A stretch of DNA of 64,000 nucleotides, from positions 303,442 through 367,441 of the forward strand of contig CAZLFQ010000002.1 of NCBI GenBank assembly GCA_964558975.1, in the 5' to 3' direction. The notes beneath the pieces were generated by a model. It made no database searches. It was not told the origin of the DNA and saw nothing but the letters and a program-made list of their open reading frames with translations. This document shows, in pieces, positions 35,242 through 43,282 of the stretch. The position numbers and the translations under genes are program-made. This DNA is from CAZLFQ01 sp964558975. Its GTDB lineage: Bacteria > Pseudomonadota > Alphaproteobacteria > Rickettsiales > Midichloriaceae. Positions within the stretch are counted from its first letter, which is position 1. Each line of letters opens with the position of its first letter.

Positions 35242-35270
35242 GAGGATGTGAAAAACACATCCTCTTTTTT
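35242..35270 (+). terminator. Intrinsic terminator of porin A
   Basis: Perfect stem GAGGATGTG against CACATCCTC with loop AAAAA, then T6. It ends four bases before the ATG of the DUF3576 lipoprotein, so it separates the porin from the next gene while covering that gene's leader. Confidence 0.92.
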
Positions 35271-35273
35271 ATT

Positions 35274-35783
35274 ATGTTTAGGAATATTATCATCGCTTTA
35301 TCTTTAATGTCGTTATCAGCTTGTGGAGCTTTTAAAGGAGGCAATCCTGATGAAACATATCCAAAATCTCGTGAGCAAATGGAAGAAGAGAGAATTGGAA
35401 AGCTTACAGGTGAAGACGGCTTTGTTGTAGTCGGTGGGAAGAAGAAATCTGGTTCGGTCGATGGAATCAATGTTAACGGCTATCTTTGGAGAGCAACGCT
35501 TGATACAGTGTATTTTATGCCTTTGATATCAGCAGATCCATTTGGTGGAACAATACTGACAGACTGGTATAAATTAAAAACTAGCGCGAAAGAAAGGTAT
35601 AAACTCAACATACTTATAACGGGCACTGAATTAAGGTCAGATGCAATTAAAGTTTCTGCATTTAAACAAAAACAAGTTGGTCAAAATTGGGTTGATATGG
35701 ACACAGATCAACGCATTGCAAATGAGATAGTTGATAAAATATTACTCAGAGCTAGGGAGCTAAAATATTCTAGCGGAAGCTAA
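35274..35783 (+). CDS. DUF3576 outer-membrane lipoprotein
   Basis: This protein of about 170 residues is of the alphaproteobacterial DUF3576 type. A signal peptide ends in a lipobox (LMSLSACG). EERIGKLTGEDGFVVVGG and NGYLWRATLDTVYFMPLISADPFGG follow, with TDWY and the C-terminal RELKYSS. I chose ATG 35274 because a longer frame back to 35214 runs through the porin terminator and has no signal-peptide sense. No SD lies between hairpin and ATG. Function is unknown; the family is envelope-associated. Confidence 0.85.
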   Translation: MFRNIIIALSLMSLSACGAFKGGNPDETYPKSREQMEEERIGKLTGEDGFVVVGGKKKSGSVDGINVNGYLWRATLDTVYFMPLISADPFGGTILTDWYKLKTSAKERYKLNILITGTELRSDAIKVSAFKQKQVGQNWVDMDTDQRIANEIVDKILLRARELKYSSGS

Positions 35784-35788
35784 CTGGT

Positions 35789-36367
35789 ATGAAAGTTTCT
35801 GTTGCGCAGGTAATAGAAAATGAGTCTCCTGAAAATGTTGTGTCTTTTTTAAAGAACTGTGCGCTCAGGCCTAATCTAACACCAGAAATTGTTAAGTTTC
35901 TAAATGGATATTTGGATGTACTAATTGCTGAAGAAACTTTTAATGATCAGCAATTAATTGTCAAAAGTGTCACAGGTATTGATCTTATATTTTCAAATTC
36001 TGATTTGAATCCTTTAGTCAAAATATCCCCTGACTTAATTGCAAAATTTTTACAAGCAAATTCTAATCTGAATGTCAGTGCTATAAATATCGATTGTAAC
36101 CATTTGTTTGCCAAGCTAGCAGATTTAGGTGCGAGAACAAATCAGCCATTGCTTCATTTGCTTACAACAAGTTGTGAGGTCGATCTCTTGATAAAAGTGT
36201 TGAAGGTATCAGAGGATGTACCCAGTATTGCAAAAATTCTGTGGACGAGGAATTCTCAAGGTCATAAACCAACGGATATTGCCAAATCATTACTGGAGAC
36301 TAGGGTATATGAGTCACTAGCTATGTCTGCTGCATTGAGGCACTATCAATCCAGAATCTCCATATAA
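35789..36367 (+). CDS. Unknown protein with a possible ankyrin-like end
   Basis: This 192-residue helical, cytoplasmic-type protein shows no signal peptide or catalytic motif. Near the end LLHLLTTSCEVDLLIKVLKV and NSQGHKPTDIAKSLL recall an ankyrin repeat pair (the pattern xGxxPxDxA), but only one good unit is visible. It starts five bases after the DUF3576 stop and may be cotranscribed. Confidence 0.55.
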   Translation: MKVSVAQVIENESPENVVSFLKNCALRPNLTPEIVKFLNGYLDVLIAEETFNDQQLIVKSVTGIDLIFSNSDLNPLVKISPDLIAKFLQANSNLNVSAINIDCNHLFAKLADLGARTNQPLLHLLTTSCEVDLLIKVLKVSEDVPSIAKILWTRNSQGHKPTDIAKSLLETRVYESLAMSAALRHYQSRISI

Positions 36368-36430
36368 TATTTCTTGAGATTTTTGGTTATTTCCTAGAAT
36401 ATGTAAACTATATGTATATTGGATCTTGAA

Positions 36431-37480
36431 ATGCAAAAAATTGATAAAACAATGCTGTACGTTTTGTTTTCACTTATGGGAGTAACGTACTTTCTTTTTC
36501 TAGTAAACGATATTTTAGCGCCGTTTATAGTCGCATTGGTATTCTCATACTTCCTTGCTCCCTTGGTCTTAAGACTAGAGCAGTTTAAAGTCCCAAGAGG
36601 TCTTGGAGTCTTATTTGCTATAATTTTGCTAGTTTTTATTGTTGGAATTTTGTCATTTACAATCATTCCCGTACTCTATAAACAAATTTTAATTTTAATT
36701 GAAAGAATCTCTAAACATTCAAATGAAATCAAAGTCTACTCATCAGGAACCTTAGATAGAATCAAAGAGATTGACCCTAATCTTGTTATAAAAGCTGAAG
36801 CAATTGTAAATGACTTCTCAGGTAGTATGCTTGCAATTTCTGGTCAGATTCTTGGCAGAATATTTCAATCTGGCGTTCTTGCTGTAAATATGGTGGCGGT
36901 AATATTTATTACACCAGTCGTGATGTTTTACATGTTGTTAAGCTGGGAAAACTTTGTGAATTCTTGTCATAATTTAATACCTAAAAAATATAGAGCTATA
37001 GCTAAAAAACTCGTTACAGAAATCAATACTACACTTTCAGGATACTTGCGTGGCCAGTCCCTAGTATGTTTTATATTGGCGATATTCTATGCTACGGGCT
37101 TGTCACTTGTGGGTGTTGAGTCTGGTCTAGCGCTTGGTTTTATAAGCGGATTATTGGTTTTCATTCCATATGCTGGGGCAATTTTTAGTGCAGTATTGTG
37201 TGTGATTGTGACAGCAATTCAATTTGGAGATTCTGCACCTGTTTTAATTGTTGTTGGCTTATTTATAGTTGGTCAAGTTGTTGAAAGCAATTTTTTAACG
37301 CCGAAATTAATTGGAAAAAGCATTGGTCTAAATCCAGTATGGATAATTTTTGGATTATTGTCTGGCGGTGCTATTATGGGTTTTGTTGGGGTTCTTGTTG
37401 CTCTTCCCTTGACTGCTGTGCTTGGAGTGATTATAAGATTTGCATTGTCGAGATACAAAGAAAGCAAATTTTATAATTAG
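36431..37480 (+). CDS. AI-2E/PerM family permease
   Basis: This protein of about 349 residues has some eight membrane segments. It starts MQKIDKTMLYVLFSL, has the GYLRGQSLVCFILAIFYATGL stretch typical of PerM, PYAGAIFSAVL, and the late SIGLNPVWIIFGLLSGG with GFVGVLVALP. The family includes the autoinducer-2 exporter TqsA and putative peptidoglycan-related permeases; the substrate here is not known. Its stop runs straight into the SD of gapR. Confidence 0.88.
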   Translation: MQKIDKTMLYVLFSLMGVTYFLFLVNDILAPFIVALVFSYFLAPLVLRLEQFKVPRGLGVLFAIILLVFIVGILSFTIIPVLYKQILILIERISKHSNEIKVYSSGTLDRIKEIDPNLVIKAEAIVNDFSGSMLAISGQILGRIFQSGVLAVNMVAVIFITPVVMFYMLLSWENFVNSCHNLIPKKYRAIAKKLVTEINTTLSGYLRGQSLVCFILAIFYATGLSLVGVESGLALGFISGLLVFIPYAGAIFSAVLCVIVTAIQFGDSAPVLIVVGLFIVGQVVESNFLTPKLIGKSIGLNPVWIIFGLLSGGAIMGFVGVLVALPLTAVLGVIIRFALSRYKESKFYN

Positions 37481-37488
37481 GAGTACGT

Positions 37489-37755
37489 ATGGTTAATGTT
37501 GGTGGTGTTGCAGGCGATGCACTTAAACAATACATTGAAAAAATCGAAAGATTAGAAAGAGAAAAAGCAGAAGTTTCTGAATTGATCCGCGAAGTTTTTG
37601 CTGAAGCTAAAGGTAATGGTTTTGAACCAAAAGTAATGCGCCAGATTGTTAAAGAGCGTAAGATGGATAAAACCGAGCTTGATGAGCAAGAAACACTTTT
37701 GATGATGTATAAGCGTGCTTTAGGAATGTTGCCTGAGCTTGACCAAGCGGCATAG
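37489..37755 (+). CDS. gapR: GapR (DUF2312) nucleoid-associated protein
   Basis: This 88-residue protein is helical, with ALKQYIEKIERLEREKAEVSE and REVFAEAKGNGFEPKVMRQIVKERK, the DUF2312 signature. GapR in Caulobacter recognises overtwisted DNA and helps replication and chromosome segregation. AGGAG precedes the ATG. It is a solid alphaproteobacterial marker. Repeats of the next gene's leader begin 13 bases past its stop. Confidence 0.95.
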   Translation: MVNVGGVAGDALKQYIEKIERLEREKAEVSELIREVFAEAKGNGFEPKVMRQIVKERKMDKTELDEQETLLMMYKRALGMLPELDQAA

Positions 37756-37767
37756 TTGAGTTAGCAA

Positions 37768-37883
37768 AAAGATCGGCAAAAAGATCGGCAAAAGTTAAGT
37801 GTTGAACCTCTTGAAAAACTAGGTTATACTTAAGATTAAGGCGCATTTAAAGATCGGCAAAAGTTGTGGCAAAAAGATCGGCA
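37768..37883 (+). repeat. Four direct repeats flanking the fic promoter
   Basis: AAAGATCGGCA occurs at 37768-37778, 37780-37790, 37849-37859 and 37873-37883. Copies 2 and 3 share AAAGATCGGCAAAAGTT, and copies 1, 2 and 4 share GCAAAAAGATCGGCA. The spacing within pairs is 12 and 24 bases. Copies 1-2 lie upstream of the promoter, copy 3 follows it, and copy 4 covers the first fic codons. They could be operator iterons or the remains of a local duplication. Confidence 0.85.
37802..37830 (+). promoter_or_regulatory. Probable sigma-70 promoter of fic
   Basis: TTGAAC at 37802-37807 and TATACT at 37825-37830 are separated by 17 bases. It sits between the two pairs of direct repeats, and a start near 37837 would give a leader of about 30 bases. 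Confidence 0.6.
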
Positions 37884-39059
37884 TTTATAGAGTCTCCATC
37901 TGTGATGGAACCACTTATGCCTATGGAAAGTGATGCAGAGATTGAAGATTTAGTGGCAAACTTAATTCAGAAATCCAGCACCTTAACAAGCGCAGTGAAT
38001 CCAATTCTTAGTAGATCGATAGGAGATTTGATCAGGTCTATGAATTGTTATTACTCTAACTTCTTAGAGGGACATAATACTCATCCTAAAGATATTGAAA
38101 GGGCTTTAAAAAATGAGTACTCAACTGATAATAAAAAACGAGATTTACAAAAAGAAGCCGTAGCGCATATTAAAGTTCAGAACAAAATTGATCAAGGCGA
38201 ATGTCCTTATAACATATGTTCTTCTGACGCAATAAAATGGATTCACCAGGAATTTTATAAAGAGCTACCAGAAGATTTTCTTTGGGTGACAAATCCAGAT
38301 ACAAACCAAAAAATAAAAGTTAAAGCTGGTTGTTTTCGAGAAGGTGATGTGAAAGTTGGATTGCACATTCCGCCACACTCAGATTTTTTAGATGATTTTT
38401 TGAACAGGTTTTGTTCGGTGTATAATCCTGAAAAATTATCCAAAATAAAGCAAGTAATAGCGGTTGCAGCATCGCATCATAGGCTTTTATGGATACATCC
38501 GTTTTATGATGGCAATGGTCGCGTTACTAGATTATTTTCTCATGCATATTTAAAGAATATAGGCATTGGAAATAGTTTATGGTCAATTTCCAGAGGATTA
38601 GCACGAGCATCTGACAAATATAAAAATTCACTAGCTATGGCTGATGACCCAAGAAGAGGCGATTTGGATGGAAGAGGGAATTTAACGCATCAAGGCTTGG
38701 TTGATTTTTGTAAATTCTTTTTGGGTATCTGCATAGATCAAGTTGAATATATGGCTTCAATACTTGAGCCAAGCGATTTGTTAAGAAGAGTAGAGATTTA
38801 TACTCAAAATGAAATAGCTGCAGGCAAGATGTTGAAAGGGTCATATACACTCTTACGAGAAGCAATCTTGATGGGCGAATTTGAAAGGGGTAGAGCAGAG
38901 AGTATAACTGGCTATAAGGACAGACAAGCTAGAACAGTAATGTCTAACTTAATAGAAAGACAGCTTCTGGTTTCTTCTACCGTCAAAGGAACAGTAAGGT
39001 TAGGATTACCCCTTGAAGTAGTAGAATTTTGGTTTCCGAAATTATATCCCAATCAATAA
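37866..39059 (+). CDS. Fic-domain AMP-transferase-like protein
   Basis: This 397-residue Fic protein has canonical motif HPFYDGNGRVTR (residues 211-222), which holds the catalytic His and the phosphate-binding Gly-Asn-Gly-Arg. An N-terminal SNFLEG (residues 64-69) matches the inhibitory (S/T)xxxE(G/N) helix, so it is a self-inhibited class II-type enzyme. A winged-helix-like C-terminus (RQARTVMSNLIERQLL) may bind DNA. Family members AMPylate proteins; the target here is unknown. The GTG start lies inside a repeat and lacks a good SD; the ATG at 37905 is an alternative. Confidence 0.88.
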   Translation: MAKRSAFIESPSVMEPLMPMESDAEIEDLVANLIQKSSTLTSAVNPILSRSIGDLIRSMNCYYSNFLEGHNTHPKDIERALKNEYSTDNKKRDLQKEAVAHIKVQNKIDQGECPYNICSSDAIKWIHQEFYKELPEDFLWVTNPDTNQKIKVKAGCFREGDVKVGLHIPPHSDFLDDFLNRFCSVYNPEKLSKIKQVIAVAASHHRLLWIHPFYDGNGRVTRLFSHAYLKNIGIGNSLWSISRGLARASDKYKNSLAMADDPRRGDLDGRGNLTHQGLVDFCKFFLGICIDQVEYMASILEPSDLLRRVEIYTQNEIAAGKMLKGSYTLLREAILMGEFERGRAESITGYKDRQARTVMSNLIERQLLVSSTVKGTVRLGLPLEVVEFWFPKLYPNQ

Positions 39060-39128
39060 TCTTCTTTTATTTTTTATTAAAAATAGTATCTTGCTATTGT
39101 TTTTTATCCATTCTCATTGAGGTCGCGC

Positions 39129-39818
39129 ATGCAGCCAATTACCACTCTACCTAATTCTACTTTTACCACATCAAGTAACCAGACCTATACCACTACAATA
39201 TACCCGAATGACGTTACATGGGAATCAGTTGGGGAATATATACATTTGTTTAATCAATGTTGGTTATATACTCCTGCTTTATCTGTTGGCAGAAGCTCTT
39301 ACCCAGAGAAATGTGATTTCAAGAGTTATAAAACAGTTGCAGACTTTAGTGGTATCGACTATCCGTGCCATTCTTTAAAAGAAGAATTTTCAGTTTATAT
39401 AGCAAAAGTGGATAAGCTGAGTGATTATATCTGCCCAAGATCTGATTTAGCCAAAGTTTTCGATGCAAGAGGGAATCTTTATGAACGCTATGACGATGCA
39501 AATTACGTAAATCAGTTGTTAATAGCTGGAACTTCTGTTTCTATAGCAACGGTTGGAATATCGCTTATTGGAGCATTTTTTATCCCATTAAACAAGATGG
39601 ATATTGAAGCTACAGAAACTGTAAGCTGTGCTGCCAAATATTGGCTTCCACTTGCTTTACTAGCTTCATCAGTGGTTCCTGCAATCACAGGCAGTATAAC
39701 TGCTGCTGCATGGGCAAATGATGGGCTGCCTTCGGGTGGCAAAGATTGTCTCGAATATCATCTTTTGCAAGATATGGGGCAACTTGCTCATAATGTTACG
39801 GGGATAGATTATCTGTAG
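39129..39818 (+). CDS. Unknown protein with two membrane segments
   Basis: This protein of about 229 residues follows fic by 70 bases and has no recognised domain. The N-terminal about 130 residues are polar, begin with a Thr/Ser-rich stretch and contain five cysteines. Two hydrophobic segments follow (LLIAGTSVSIATVGISLIGA and WLPLALLASSVVPAITGSIT). The C-terminal tail is soluble. It has no signal peptide and could be a secreted host-membrane protein, which is speculation. I use the ATG rather than an upstream TTG at 39117. Confidence 0.55.
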   Translation: MQPITTLPNSTFTTSSNQTYTTTIYPNDVTWESVGEYIHLFNQCWLYTPALSVGRSSYPEKCDFKSYKTVADFSGIDYPCHSLKEEFSVYIAKVDKLSDYICPRSDLAKVFDARGNLYERYDDANYVNQLLIAGTSVSIATVGISLIGAFFIPLNKMDIEATETVSCAAKYWLPLALLASSVVPAITGSITAAAWANDGLPSGGKDCLEYHLLQDMGQLAHNVTGIDYL

Positions 39819-39856
39819 ACTATATTGACTTTTGCTTGGATTCTTCTCATCTGTAT

Positions 39857-40831
39857 TTAGATATAAGCAGCTTCAAAAAATTCCTTAATTGCAGCTAGCA
39901 CGTCCTTAGGCTCGGTAATTTTATTGATCTTTGATCTAAACTCAGCAGAGTTTTTCATACCAGCACTGTACCAACCAAGATGTTTGCGTGACATCATGAT
40001 TCCTGTACGCTCACCATAGTAAGATAGATTATCTTCATAGTGTTCTAAAACAGCATCCATTTTTTCTTTTATTGACGGATCGGGAAGCTCTTCTTTATGA
40101 AGAAGATAATGAGAAATTTGATTGATCAACCAAGGTCTGCCATAAGCGCCGCGACCGATCATCACTCCATCTGCGCCAGACTGCTCTAAAGCAGTGATTG
40201 CAGACTTAATGCATTTGATATCACCATTAACAACGACTGGGATTTTTACACTTTCTTTAACAGATCTTACAAAACTCCAATCTGCAGTGCCTGTGTAAAA
40301 CTGACAACGAGTTCTGCCATGAACAGTGAGCATTTTTATACCAGCATCTTCTGCTATTTTGGCGAGATTTGGTGCATTTCTATTGTCGTGATCCCAACCT
40401 GTTCGCATTTTCATGGTGACAGGAATTTTAACGGCTTTAACAGTTGCTTCTAAAATCTTTCCTGCTTTAACCTCATCACGCATTAGGTGAGATCCAGAAT
40501 AACTATTAACAACTTTTTTTGCTGGGCAACCGAAGTTTATATCAATAATTTTAGCGCCGAATCCTTCATTCAGTTTTGCAGCTTCACCCATTATATCAGG
40601 CTCGCAGCCTGCTAGCTGCACGGAGGTAAGGCCGCCCTCTTGGTCAAACTCACACTTTTGCATTGATTGTTTAGAGTGCACGATCATTGCGCGACTTGCA
40701 ATCATCTCTGTCACGAGTAACGGTGCACCAAATTTTCTGACAACTTTTCGGTATGGTTTATCAGTCACGCCAGACATAGGGGCGAGTATCACTGGAGCTG
40801 ATAATTCGTACTGATCAATTTTAATGGACAT
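39857..40831 (-). CDS. dusB: tRNA-dihydrouridine synthase DusB
   Basis: This 324-residue FMN enzyme reduces specific uridines in the tRNA D loop. It has the TIM-barrel blocks APMSGVTDKPYRKVVRKFG, INFGCPAKKVVNSYSGSHLM with the catalytic cysteine, MKMRTGWD, LTVHGRTRCQFY and GADGVMIGRGAYGRPW. The gene stands alone on the minus strand, facing porin B. It is a NifR3-like form. Confidence 0.95.
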   Translation of the reverse strand: MSIKIDQYELSAPVILAPMSGVTDKPYRKVVRKFGAPLLVTEMIASRAMIVHSKQSMQKCEFDQEGGLTSVQLAGCEPDIMGEAAKLNEGFGAKIIDINFGCPAKKVVNSYSGSHLMRDEVKAGKILEATVKAVKIPVTMKMRTGWDHDNRNAPNLAKIAEDAGIKMLTVHGRTRCQFYTGTADWSFVRSVKESVKIPVVVNGDIKCIKSAITALEQSGADGVMIGRGAYGRPWLINQISHYLLHKEELPDPSIKEKMDAVLEHYEDNLSYYGERTGIMMSRKHLGWYSAGMKNSAEFRSKINKITEPKDVLAAIKEFFEAAYI

Positions 40832-41000
40832 ATTGAGAACAAAAATTTAGCCAAGTTTAGCAAATTATAGCTCTTAACGCAACCCAGAGTGTTGCCAAAA
40901 AGCCACAATAATCAGAAGTTTTAGGAGTTTGTTGGATAAAGTCTTTTGGCTTTAGGGGTTGAGGTATAGAGTATGCGCCAAATTATATATAGAGAAACCA

Positions 41001-42215
41001 ATGAAAAAAATAGTACTTTCAACAATCATGACGATGATTGCATCAAACGCTTTTGCAGCTGAAGCACCAAAAGTAAAATTAGGTGGTGAGATTGGAACAC
41101 AAGTCATCTTTAGAAACCAAAAATCGCCTTATGATGAAAATTTAAACCCTAGCGCTGCTAAAGGTAATAAACTACACAGCCATGCTCTTGTGAATGATAC
41201 AAGAGTGCTTGTAAATGTTGATGGTAATGCAAATGGCCTAAAATACGGTGGAGTAATAAAGTTGTTTGCAGACACTTCAGCAAGTTCGTCAGGAAATGAT
41301 AACAACGCCGATGAAGTTTATGCCTATGCAGAAAGCAAATTTGGTAGACTTGAAGGAGCTGGTACAAAAAGTGCGTCTCACAAAATGATGATTTATGGCG
41401 GTACGGTTGCAAGAGGTACTGGTGGGATTGATGGAGATACAAATTTAGTATTTAACCAGTATACATGGAATGCTTCAGGAAACACAGAGAATGATCAGCA
41501 TTTTGCTGTAGCGCCGGGGCTTCCTACATTTTGTAAATGTAAGTCACGTGCAAATAAATTAGTTTACTATACACCTAACTTTAATGGTTTGCAGTTTGGT
41601 ATTGGCTACATAGTTGATCCTGCGGTTCGCGGTACGTTATCTCAATTACAGAGCGTAAATAAAACAACAGGAAGTGGTTTCAAAGATGTTTGGGATGCTT
41701 CAGTTCGTTATGACGGTAAAGCAAAAGACGTTAAGTATGGAGTATCACTTTCAGGTGAAACTTCTAAAGCTAAGAACGGTTCAAGCAAAATAGACAGAGA
41801 AGGAATCAAAGCTTGGGTCCTAGGCGGAATGGTTGAGTACAAAGGTTTCTCAGTTGCGGCATCATATTCTGATTGGATGAACACTGGCCGTCCAAAGACA
41901 GTTAAACGTTCTGGCGCAAAATTTGGCTCATCGCATTGGACAGCAGGTGCAGCATATGAGTACCAAAGATTTGGTGTAAGTGCGACATATATGGAATCTA
42001 AAAATGCTAATGCTTATATAGGTGAGGCGGTTGCTGCTGCGTCTCAAGATAGAACCTACAATACTTTCAAAATTCTATCATTAGGGGCTGATTACAAAGT
42101 TGCTGAAGGACTTTTAACATATGTTGAAGTTTCTCCATTCAAATTTAACAGAGCAGCTTCAGTTGTGAACAACAAAGGAACTATTGTTCTAGTTGGTTCT
42201 AAGTTGAAGTTCTAG
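41001..42215 (+). CDS. Porin family protein (porin B)
   Basis: This 404-residue outer-membrane porin has the signal peptide MKKIVLSTIMTMIASNAFA cleaved before AEAPKVKLGG. Strand-like repeats include DTRVLVNVDGNANGLKYGG, KLFADTSASSSGND and SKFGRLEGAG. A CKCK cysteine pair is set in GLPTFCKCKSRANKLVYYTP. It ends in KLKF. It is the closest paralogue of porin C at 44444-45658. ATG 41001 is chosen over 40959 for its clean signal peptide. Confidence 0.9.
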   Translation: MKKIVLSTIMTMIASNAFAAEAPKVKLGGEIGTQVIFRNQKSPYDENLNPSAAKGNKLHSHALVNDTRVLVNVDGNANGLKYGGVIKLFADTSASSSGNDNNADEVYAYAESKFGRLEGAGTKSASHKMMIYGGTVARGTGGIDGDTNLVFNQYTWNASGNTENDQHFAVAPGLPTFCKCKSRANKLVYYTPNFNGLQFGIGYIVDPAVRGTLSQLQSVNKTTGSGFKDVWDASVRYDGKAKDVKYGVSLSGETSKAKNGSSKIDREGIKAWVLGGMVEYKGFSVAASYSDWMNTGRPKTVKRSGAKFGSSHWTAGAAYEYQRFGVSATYMESKNANAYIGEAVAAASQDRTYNTFKILSLGADYKVAEGLLTYVEVSPFKFNRAASVVNNKGTIVLVGSKLKF

Positions 42216-42235
42216 TTTCTTACAACAATATTGAG

Positions 42236-42270
42236 AGCCTGAGAGACAAAACCTCTCAGGCTTTTTTTTT
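42236..42270 (+). terminator. Intrinsic terminator of porin B
   Basis: Perfect ten-base stem AGCCTGAGAG against CTCTCAGGCT with a seven-base loop, followed by T9. It ends four bases from the convergent restriction-endonuclease stop, so it closes the porin transcript. Confidence 0.93.
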
Positions 42271-42273
42271 GCT

Positions 42274-43278
42274 TTAAAGATTCTTCAGAGTGTTTAGCGT
42301 AAGATCTTTGACGCTAAATATGCCGTCTAAAGTCTGCATAAATTTTCTTGCATTATATATTTCATCAGCAACAAAAATTTTAATCCCATGTGAGAGTATT
42401 GTTTTTGCCTTTTCATAATTCAGATCTAGTCCAAGAGTAATCTCTATCATAACATCAATTTTACTACTTAAAGCTGTTTTAATAAATTGCTTATATCTTT
42501 CTCTTAAAGTACGTTTTGCTCCTATTCCATAAGTCTTGCCTTCAAGCTCAAAAAACAAATCAAACTCTGTACTTTTATCATTCTTATCATGAGTCTTAGT
42601 AATGGAATCTTTATGAATGCCTATAGATAATAAAACGCTCATTATCCTATCTTCATAATTACTACCTGAGTCAGAAATTATAGATTGATTTATACTTTCA
42701 GAGAACATAAGCATAAAAACTTGGTTTGCTTCCAGACCTATATATCTCAACTTTGAATAACTTTTAGATAATAAAGATAAATACTGCTGAGCATCTTGCG
42801 ACATAAAATTCGTTTTTCCAAACTCAAGCTTTTCAAAAAACAACAATGCTAATAACGCCCCATTTACTCTAGTAGCATAAGGGCTGTACAGAGATTCTTC
42901 ATCATAAGCGATGGATAAAAGATCTAACTTTTGGGAGTGAACAGCTAAAATATTTTTCAACTTTGATTCCGCTAACAGAAGATCTTTTATCATATATAAC
43001 TGCAAGCTAAAGATAAAAATTTCCACATCTCTCATATCCATAATGTTTGAAATAAGATGTATAAATGCTGATGACTTAGTCTTGCCTTTAAATCCAGCAA
43101 GAAAAGTATCTAGATTAATTAATACTTGCTCATAATCATTTTGGAATATCAATCTCGATAATAAATCCTTAGATTGAGTATCTGTGAGATTTGTTTTTAC
43201 AAGATGTTTCAACCAAAAATAAAACTTTAAATTTATGTTAAATTTTTGATCTTCAATTTTAAATTTTTCGAATTCCAT
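42274..43278 (-). CDS. Putative type II restriction endonuclease
   Basis: This 334-residue protein is encoded four bases after the cytosine methyltransferase on the same strand, the usual arrangement for a restriction partner. The N-terminal 200 residues are helical. Near residues 205-270, GSNYEDRIMSVLL and STEFDLFFELEGKTYGIGAKRTLRERYKQF look like a PD-(D/E)XK core with Asp240 and Lys255. The usual Glu before the Lys is Ala or Gly. The family and the recognition site cannot be named from sequence alone. Confidence 0.7.
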   Translation of the reverse strand: MEFEKFKIEDQKFNINLKFYFWLKHLVKTNLTDTQSKDLLSRLIFQNDYEQVLINLDTFLAGFKGKTKSSAFIHLISNIMDMRDVEIFIFSLQLYMIKDLLLAESKLKNILAVHSQKLDLLSIAYDEESLYSPYATRVNGALLALLFFEKLEFGKTNFMSQDAQQYLSLLSKSYSKLRYIGLEANQVFMLMFSESINQSIISDSGSNYEDRIMSVLLSIGIHKDSITKTHDKNDKSTEFDLFFELEGKTYGIGAKRTLRERYKQFIKTALSSKIDVMIEITLGLDLNYEKAKTILSHGIKIFVADEIYNARKFMQTLDGIFSVKDLTLNTLKNL

Positions 43279-43282
43279 ATTA

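Noticed and set aside
35214..35273. N-terminal extension of the DUF3576 protein
   Set aside because: It would translate through the porin terminator and spoil the signal peptide, so ATG 35274 is preferred.
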